Part shown: one piece after another, positions 5,413-10,488 of the stretch
Position numbering within the stretch: position 1 is the first letter of the stretch
Layout: the number at the start of each line of letters is the position of its first letter
NCBI GenBank assembly: GCA_019119145.1
Contig: DWXR01000089.1
Span: forward strand, 1 to 10,488
Reading direction: 5' to 3'
Source: Hominenteromicrobium gallistercoris
Lineage (GTDB): Bacteria > Bacillota > Clostridia > Oscillospirales > Acutalibacteraceae
Length of the DNA: 10,488 bases
Made by a program: the position numbers and the translations under genes
Notes under the pieces: generated by a model
What the model was told of the DNA's origin: nothing
Database searches by the model: none
What the model saw: the letters and a program-made list of their open reading frames with translations, nothing else

Positions 5413-7878
5413 TCATTCAAACAACGCTTCAAACTCGGCGAGCGCCTGCCGGTTGAACGCCTCCGGATCAAACGCTTTTTCCGCACGCATGCCGCCCTGC
5501 GCGAACGCGCGCATGCCTTGCTCGATGCCGGCCTCCGAATTCTCGACCAGCGCACCGTAGCCCTGCCGCAGGAAGTCCGCCGGCCCCTCGATGTCCGTCG
5601 AAAGGACCGGGACGCCGAGGATCAGCGCTTCCATGATCGTCATCGGCAGCCCCTCGTGCAGAGAGGAGAGGAACAGGGCGCTGCTCTTTACAAGGATTGG
5701 GTGCGGGTTCGAAAGCGAACGGATGATGACGATGCGGTCGCTGCCGCTCTCCTCCACCATGCTTTTGATCTTCCCGAACTCGTTGCCGTGGCCGCCGATG
5801 ATCACGAGATAAGCGTTCGGGCAGTCTGCCGAAAACTTCAGGAAAGCGCGCACGAGGCGGTCAAGGCCCTTCTCCACAGAGAACCGGGCGATGTTCGTGA
5901 AAATCAGGTTGTCCCGATTCCCGAGAATCTCCGCGACCTGCTCCAGCTCCATGTTGCAGTAGGTGTCCGTGTCAAACGCGAGCGGGAGCGCCGCTTTTTC
6001 CCGGATTCCCTCGATGTCGTTGACGTTGTGCGCAATGTGGATCTTCTCCGGCTGTACACCGGGGAAGCTGCGCAGCGTCACGGCGTCCAGGCCCTCGCGT
6101 ATCGGAACGATCTTGTCGAAATCCCGATATGCCAGCCGGATCGAAGGCATGTGGAAGTTGCCGCGCAGCTTGTACTCCCGCGCCATGTCGTTGTGGACAT
6201 AGATCATCTTCTCCGTGCCGGGCAGGTGCTCAAACAGGTGGACGGTCTTTTTCTCATAGCCGGTATAGTGGATCGCATAGTCGAAATGCAGGCCCGGCAG
6301 CAAGCGCTTCACCTCGCGCGCAAACAGGGAATCGATCTTGCGGCGGATCCACTTCCCGTCGCGGTTGAGCCGGAAATACAGCGCCTGCGCAAACGTCTCC
6401 GAAATCGTCATCAGACTGTAGCCCTGCATTGAGATGTAAGAGACGTCTTCCGGGAACGTGTTGATCACATGTCGGTTGCGGTTCACGGCGTTGCGGTAAA
6501 ACAGCAGCGTGTAATTCCGCTTGGACCGATCGATGTTGCGGATCAGGCCCATGCAGGCCGTCGTCAGGCCGTTCTTCATCAGCGAGCCCGTCAGCATCAG
6601 CACGTTTTCCCTGTCGTTCGCAAAGTCGGCGCCGTCGATCACCGAAAGGCCGGGCACGTCCGCAGCGCCGCCGAACACGAGTCGGCAGATCTTCGCCGCG
6701 CCCTGCGCACAGTCGTACGTACAGTATTCCTTCCGGAACGCATCGTAGGGCGTGAAGCTGTTCAAATCGGCAAGCTCCGCGACCAGCGCGTCGATGCTTT
6801 CGACCGTCGGGAACGGCAGCGATTCATACGGCAGATACATGCCGCGGTCGTGCAGGTATTCTTCCTTGTCGTAGGCGAAAAGGATGATCTTCCGCCCCGT
6901 ATTGGCAAAATCGAAGAAGACGCTGGAGTAATCCGTCACGAGGCAGTCCGCGGCGTTCAGAAACGCATACGTCTCATACCGGCTGTCAAACGGGCGGATG
7001 TGGCGGAACCCATCGAACGAGATGCGGGAGGAAACGTAGTTGTGCATCTTCGCAAAGATCACGGTGTCGTCATCGAGCCGGCTGTCCAGCTCGAGGAGCA
7101 TCTGCTCGATGTAGGCGCACTGCGCCGCATTGTTTTTCTTGTCCAGCGTGCCGCGCCAGGTCGGCATATAGACGACGACTTTTTTCTCCGCGCATCCGAT
7201 CTCCGCACGCACGCGCGCACGGCTCTCCTCGTCGAAGAAGGCGCTGTTGCGCGGGTAAGGCCCGAGGATATACTTCCCCTTGAACATATTGTCGAGCATA
7301 TAGTCCCGCTTCATCACCTCAAAGGTAAAGCGGTTCGGGTACAGCAGGTAGTCCGCCATCAGCATGTTGCGCTGGGAGTTGCCGAGCTCGTTCGGCGCGC
7401 TGATGATGCGCCGGCCCATCTGCTTCAGCGGCGTGCCGTGCCATGTATTCAGGTAGATCTGGCCCTCCTTTTTGATGAAGAAGGAAGCGAACGTCGCGTT
7501 GTTGACGACATACCGGCAGGTCGCGAGCAGCTTGCAGTACTGCCGCGAGTAGATGCACACCGCCGTCACCCGGTCGCAGCCCAGCCGGCGGATCGCATCC
7601 TGCACGCCGGGCAGGTCGTTTTTGGTGGACGCAACGTAGATCTTCAGATGCGCATAGGCCGGGTCTGTGCACAGCTCGCGCAGGATGTAAAACGGATTGC
7701 CCAGAATGCCCTGACCGTCATAGGATTGCAGCAGGACGGCGTTCGGGTCGATCTCCCCTTTTTCATACCAGCGCACATAATGGTAGCGCGCGCGAAAGAA
7801 CGGGCTTTTCCATGCACGCTTCAGCGCTTTGCGCAGCGCCTTCATGCCTTTGGAAATCTTTGCGATATGTTTATTCAT
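5413..7878 (-). CDS. Fusion of a CDP-glycerol glycerophosphotransferase (TagF-like) domain and a GT4-type glycosyltransferase domain
   Basis: This 821-residue protein has two catalytic parts. Residues about 40-405 are a CDP-glycerol glycerophosphotransferase domain with TWHGTPLK (145-152; H147 is the expected catalytic His), MPTWRG (238-243), KMHN with H279, and VTDYSSVFFDFANT (314-327). It carries GPYPRNS (206-212) where relatives usually have GxPRND. Residues about 420-821 are a GT-B glycosyltransferase of GT4 type. It has an N-terminal half with NGLTT (436-440), TNIARFSVEKGLDRL (661-675) and the donor-site EX7E motif in HEGLPMTIME (E742, E750), then GVPVLSTDIEGP (755-766). The first 35 residues are basic and amphipathic, suited to membrane association. 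The start ATG (7876-7878) overlaps the previous stop as ATGA, with GGAGG 10 bases upstream. The likely role is adding glycerol phosphate and a sugar to the same envelope polymer; the donor sugar and the order of action are unknown. Confidence 0.88.
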   Translation of the reverse strand: MNKHIAKISKGMKALRKALKRAWKSPFFRARYHYVRWYEKGEIDPNAVLLQSYDGQGILGNPFYILRELCTDPAYAHLKIYVASTKNDLPGVQDAIRRLGCDRVTAVCIYSRQYCKLLATCRYVVNNATFASFFIKKEGQIYLNTWHGTPLKQMGRRIISAPNELGNSQRNMLMADYLLYPNRFTFEVMKRDYMLDNMFKGKYILGPYPRNSAFFDEESRARVRAEIGCAEKKVVVYMPTWRGTLDKKNNAAQCAYIEQMLLELDSRLDDDTVIFAKMHNYVSSRISFDGFRHIRPFDSRYETYAFLNAADCLVTDYSSVFFDFANTGRKIILFAYDKEEYLHDRGMYLPYESLPFPTVESIDALVAELADLNSFTPYDAFRKEYCTYDCAQGAAKICRLVFGGAADVPGLSVIDGADFANDRENVLMLTGSLMKNGLTTACMGLIRNIDRSKRNYTLLFYRNAVNRNRHVINTFPEDVSYISMQGYSLMTISETFAQALYFRLNRDGKWIRRKIDSLFAREVKRLLPGLHFDYAIHYTGYEKKTVHLFEHLPGTEKMIYVHNDMAREYKLRGNFHMPSIRLAYRDFDKIVPIREGLDAVTLRSFPGVQPEKIHIAHNVNDIEGIREKAALPLAFDTDTYCNMELEQVAEILGNRDNLIFTNIARFSVEKGLDRLVRAFLKFSADCPNAYLVIIGGHGNEFGKIKSMVEESGSDRIVIIRSLSNPHPILVKSSALFLSSLHEGLPMTIMEALILGVPVLSTDIEGPADFLRQGYGALVENSEAGIEQGMRAFAQGGMRAEKAFDPEAFNRQALAEFEALFE

Positions 7879-9110
7879 TCAACAATTGCCTCCACTACTC
7901 TTTTTGCCGCCTCTCCGTCATCCAGCGGGCAGAACTGCGCGCGAAAGGCCTTTACCCTTTCGTCTGCGCCATACCGCGCGCTGCGCCATACTGCGGCGGC
8001 AAGCGCGTCCTCATCCCGGACGATTTCGCCGGGGAGTCGGTCCGGCTCCAAGTAAAACGCGTGCAGCCGGCCGCGGTAAAACTCCAGATCATACATATAA
8101 AAGAGGATGGGCCGGCAGAGATTGGCGTAATCAAAAAAAACGCTGGAATAGTCCGTGATCAGCATATCCGAAACCACATAGAGCTCGTTGACGTCGTCTA
8201 TGCCCGAGACATCCAGTACAAAGCCGGCGTACCGGCTGAAATCAAATTTTTCCGCCACCAGATAATGGGCGCGGAACAGAATGACAAAGCTGTCCCCGAG
8301 ACTGCGCTGCAGGCGGTCGAAATCCACCGGGCAGTCATAGGTATAGCCTGTTTTCGGGTCGTATTGGTCGTCGCGCCACGTCGGCGCGTAAAGCAGGATC
8401 CGTTTACTGCAATCGGCAAGCCCGAGCTTTTCCCGGATGCGCCGCACATCCGCCTGCGTATAGCGGGAGAGGAAGTCGTTGCGCGGGTAGCCGAGCTCGA
8501 GCACCGCGCCCGCCTTGCCGGCTGCGCGCAGCCCCCAGGCCGAGGAAAGCGCCGCCGTTGCAAACGGGGACGGCGAAAGCAGGTAGCCGAGCTTCCCGGC
8601 GTTTTCGCGGTAGCGCTCGTGGATCTCGCGGATGCTGTTCATCGCGTTTTCCGAATACTCGAGGTCGAGGCCGAGCTTTTTCAGCGGCGTGCCGTGCCAG
8701 CACTGCACATAGACCTGCGTGCTGCGCGGGACCCACTGCTCCGGAATCATGAAGTTGAAGATCCAGTATTTGGCGCGCGCCACGACGCGGTCCGCCTCAG
8801 GCGAGCCGTATGCGTAAACCGCCGTCTGCGGGTCTGCTTCGAGGAAGCGGTACCGCTCCGGCTCCTGAAACAGCCAGATCAGCCTGAAGTCGCGGAAGTC
8901 GGACTGCGACCGCATGTATTCGTAGATCGCCTTCGGGCTGCAGGCATAGCTGCGCCCGCCGTACGCCGCGAACACCGCCGTCTTTTCCTCTGTATGGGGC
9001 ATGCCCGTGCGCGCCAGAAAGCGCAGGCGGCGCAGAAACGCCCTACTCCTCCGCGCAGCGATCCGCAGCATCGGCAAGCGCTGCACAAGGGCCGCAAGCA
9101 CGGCGCGCAT
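7875..9110 (-). CDS. CDP-glycerol:glycerophosphate glycerophosphotransferase, TagF-like
   Basis: A single-domain member (411 residues) of the glycerophosphotransferase family that builds glycerol-phosphate teichoic acid chains at the cytoplasmic membrane face. Signatures are CWHGTPLKKLG (137-147; catalytic-type H139), GYPRND (207-212), YAPTWRDD (241-248), FRAHY with H282 (279-283), and ITDYSSVFFDYAN (318-330). FYMYDLEFY (337-345) and a LPGEIV segment near 359 are typical of the TagF polymerase branch. The basic N terminus (residues 1-35, rich in Arg and Leu) probably binds membrane. The ATG at 9108-9110 has a strong AAAGGAG 9 bases upstream. As a result the gene begins inside the end of the TagB-like gene, with a 68-bp overlap. 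Its stop overlaps the next start as ATGA. Polymerase or second-step transferase is inferred; the exact step cannot be told from sequence. Confidence 0.88.
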   Translation of the reverse strand: MRAVLAALVQRLPMLRIAARRSRAFLRRLRFLARTGMPHTEEKTAVFAAYGGRSYACSPKAIYEYMRSQSDFRDFRLIWLFQEPERYRFLEADPQTAVYAYGSPEADRVVARAKYWIFNFMIPEQWVPRSTQVYVQCWHGTPLKKLGLDLEYSENAMNSIREIHERYRENAGKLGYLLSPSPFATAALSSAWGLRAAGKAGAVLELGYPRNDFLSRYTQADVRRIREKLGLADCSKRILLYAPTWRDDQYDPKTGYTYDCPVDFDRLQRSLGDSFVILFRAHYLVAEKFDFSRYAGFVLDVSGIDDVNELYVVSDMLITDYSSVFFDYANLCRPILFYMYDLEFYRGRLHAFYLEPDRLPGEIVRDEDALAAAVWRSARYGADERVKAFRAQFCPLDDGEAAKRVVEAIVE

Positions 9111-10260
9111 GGGCTGTCACTCCTTTACTCATGTATCGAAGCACAAGGTTCACGATGCGGTCCACGTTGTGCCGGTCATTCGTCTCGACAAACTGCGCGC
9201 GGAACGCTTCGAGCTTTTCAAAGTCATACGGCTCGTGCAGGATCTTTTCGAGCAAAACGCCGAAATCCTTCGACGCGCAGTGCGGCATCTCGGCAAGCGG
9301 GTCGAAATTCAGCCCGCGCGAGGCCGCGTAATCCTCGAGGTCGTAGACGTAGAAATAAACGGGCTTTTTGATGAGGCTCGCCTCGATCGAGATCGCGGAA
9401 TAATCCGTGACCACGGCGTCGGCCGCCGCCATCAGCGTAAAGGTGCCGAACTTTTCACACTCGAGAAACGCGGGCACCTCCGGATGCTTTTTGAGCCGCT
9501 CGCGGTCGAGCGGGTGCAGCCGGACGATCAGGTTGACGTTCGCCGCCTCGGCTGCGCGCAGCATCGGGGCGAGGTCGGGCATCGTGCCCTCGCGGAAGGT
9601 CGGCGCATAGAGCACCGTTCTGCGGCTGCGCAGCTCCGGATACGCCGCATAGAACCGGCGGCGGCAGCGCGAGCGGTCCATTTTCAGGATCGCATCGACG
9701 CGCGGCACGCCGATCACGCGCAGCTTATCTTTCGTGACGCCGAAGGCCTCCGCATAGATCTCCGCGGTGCGCCGGCTGGCGCAGAGCACGCAGTCGTAGT
9801 TCTTGTGCATGCCCATCTGCTCGGCGATGTCCCTGTCGCGGCCGCCGGGCACGGCGAGCGCCTGCCGGCCGAACTTCTTGATCGCGCCGAGCGCATGCCA
9901 GACCTGGATGATGCGCAGGCTCGGCCGATGCTTCAGCATGCTGACCGGGATGCAGTAGCCGTCCACAATGCAGACCTCGGCCGTCGCAAGCTGCGCGGCG
10001 CAGTGCAGAAGATGGACGCCGTAGCCGATCCACGCCGGCAGCGTGTCGCCGATCATCCGGCAGAGGTATACGATGCGCACCGAGGGGTCCCGCCTGGCAA
10101 GGGCCGCGCCGATCTGTTCAAAGTCCGGCCGCAGCTTATTGGACTGCCTGCTGATCATGACGACCTTCCGCTGCACGGGAAGCAGCTTTAAAAGCACGTA
10201 GACGCCGCCGTACAAAACGCGGAACAGCGCGATCAGCCAGAGCAACACTCTTTTTTTCAT
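9043..10260 (-). CDS. CDP-glycerol glycerophosphotransferase family protein, TagB-like
   Basis: First gene of the operon, 405 residues. The family motifs are all present: QVWHALGAIKKFG (119-131, with H122), GVPRVD (184-189), YAPTFRE (218-224), LHP with H249, and TDYSAISIEA (285-294). The WHAxGAxKKFG form, in place of WHGTPLK, is the version I associate with TagB-type primases, which add the first glycerol phosphate to the linker lipid. That assignment is inferred. Residues 4-28 are hydrophobic and could anchor the protein to the membrane. The ATG at 10258-10260 was chosen because MKKRVLLW begins the conserved part. The open frame continues 40 codons upstream, but that stretch is Arg- and Cys-rich and has no conserved character. 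GGAAAGG lies 13 bases before the ATG. The last 25 or so residues (from about 380) are Ala/Arg/Cys-rich, lie in the overlap with the next gene, and look like an extension beyond the usual family end. Confidence 0.87.
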   Translation of the reverse strand: MKKRVLLWLIALFRVLYGGVYVLLKLLPVQRKVVMISRQSNKLRPDFEQIGAALARRDPSVRIVYLCRMIGDTLPAWIGYGVHLLHCAAQLATAEVCIVDGYCIPVSMLKHRPSLRIIQVWHALGAIKKFGRQALAVPGGRDRDIAEQMGMHKNYDCVLCASRRTAEIYAEAFGVTKDKLRVIGVPRVDAILKMDRSRCRRRFYAAYPELRSRRTVLYAPTFREGTMPDLAPMLRAAEAANVNLIVRLHPLDRERLKKHPEVPAFLECEKFGTFTLMAAADAVVTDYSAISIEASLIKKPVYFYVYDLEDYAASRGLNFDPLAEMPHCASKDFGVLLEKILHEPYDFEKLEAFRAQFVETNDRHNVDRIVNLVLRYMSKGVTAHARRACGPCAALADAADRCAEE

Positions 10261-10307
10261 AGGCAGCTTCTGACCTTTCCTGATTGGAATGAACCGAGAG
10301 ACGGCAC

Positions 10308-10324
10308 AGCGGCGCAGCGCCGCT
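10308..10324 (-). other. Perfect GC hairpin in the leader of the teichoic acid-like operon
   Basis: AGCGGCG (10308-10314) is exactly complementary to CGCCGCT (10318-10324), with a 3-base loop. It sits in the roughly 124-base leader between the predicted start of transcription (about 10384) and the TagB-like ATG (10260). It is followed on the minus strand by mixed sequence rather than a T-tract, so it is not a terminator. Bases 10325-10380 are also very GC-rich and can fold in several ways. Confidence 0.45.
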
Positions 10325-10390
10325 TTCCTGTACCGCCCGCGCCGGCCCGCGCCCCTCCTGCACGGCGGCCGGCTGCACAAATTCTGAATT

Positions 10391-10399
10391 ATTATAGCA
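10391..10399 (-). promoter_or_regulatory. Extended -10 promoter of the teichoic acid-like operon
   Basis: On the minus strand a perfect TATAAT (10396 to 10391) is preceded by TGC (10399 to 10397), an extended -10 element. No good -35 is visible at 16-18 bases (the hexamer there reads TAGCGG), which fits an extended -10 promoter. The surrounding 100 bases to the window end are AT-rich compared with the genes and contain no ORF I would call. Transcription should start near 10384. Confidence 0.65.
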
Positions 10400-10488
10400 C
10401 AATCTTTTGAAAACCGCTATAGATTTCGCGCAAAGTTCCCAGAAACGTAAAATATTTGTAATACTTTCGAAAAAATCCCGGCACAGAA

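Noticed and set aside
4837..6432. A 531-codon plus-strand open frame opposite tagD and the fusion gene
   Set aside because: It crosses two conserved minus-strand genes and their gap, has the Arg/Val/Leu-rich composition of a codon-bias shadow, and shows no motif.
6469..9371. Two long plus-strand open frames (6469-8055 and 7812-9371) opposite the transferase genes
   Set aside because: Both are antisense to conserved catalytic motifs, have shadow-type composition and lack supported starts.
9001..10191. A 396-codon plus-strand open frame opposite the TagB-like gene
   Set aside because: It is the antisense of conserved family motifs, with Arg/Ala/His-rich composition and no recognisable domain.
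10261..10380. A 40-residue N-terminal extension of the TagB-like protein, from an upstream ATG at 10380
   Set aside because: The extension is Arg/Cys/Gly-rich without family similarity and begins within a few bases of the predicted transcription start. The ATG at 10260 begins the conserved hydrophobic N terminus.

Overview
The window (10,488 bp, GC-rich, with strong G/C preference at third codon positions) looks like chromosomal DNA of an anaerobic, high-GC Firmicute, probably of the Clostridia (Oscillospirales or a relative). Two things suggest this. One is a complete NfnAB electron-bifurcating transhydrogenase, typical of anaerobes. The other is a glycerol-phosphate (teichoic acid-like) polymer operon, typical of Gram-positive cell envelopes. 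The taxon is inference. I see no rRNA, tRNA, CRISPR array, insertion sequence or phage gene.

Layout. Bases 2-64 are the last codons of an unidentified plus-strand gene, followed by a long hairpin and a promoter. Bases 302-2635 carry nfnA and nfnB, closed by a terminator that seems to work in both directions. Bases 2722 to about 3060 hold a minus-strand ORF that reads like the C-terminal end of a protein with its front missing. A near-consensus promoter at 3139-3167 then drives a two-gene plus-strand operon whose genes overlap by ATGA: an SGNH/GDSL hydrolase (3208-3804) and a YbaK-type Cys-tRNA(Pro) deacylase (3801-4280). A second bidirectional terminator separates it from everything on the minus strand.

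Bases 4383-10260 are all minus strand. Read in transcription order from an extended -10 promoter at 10391-10399, they are: a TagB-like glycerophosphotransferase, a TagF-like glycerophosphotransferase, an 821-residue fusion of a TagF-like domain to a GT4 glycosyltransferase, and tagD (glycerol-3-phosphate cytidylyltransferase). A strong terminator follows tagD. Immediately beyond it lies tspO (TspO/MBR membrane protein), which starts at TTG.

How the genes fit together. TagD makes CDP-glycerol, the donor for the three CDP-glycerol glycerophosphotransferase-family domains (PF04464 type). These could prime and extend a glycerol-phosphate chain, and the fused GT4 domain could glycosylate the chain or its linker. 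Genes for linker synthesis (TagO/TagA) and export (TagGH) are not in the window. The most noteworthy points are the TagF-GT4 fusion, three such domains in one operon, the 68-bp overlap between its first two genes, the crowded tagD-terminator/tspO junction, and the truncated ORF at 2722.
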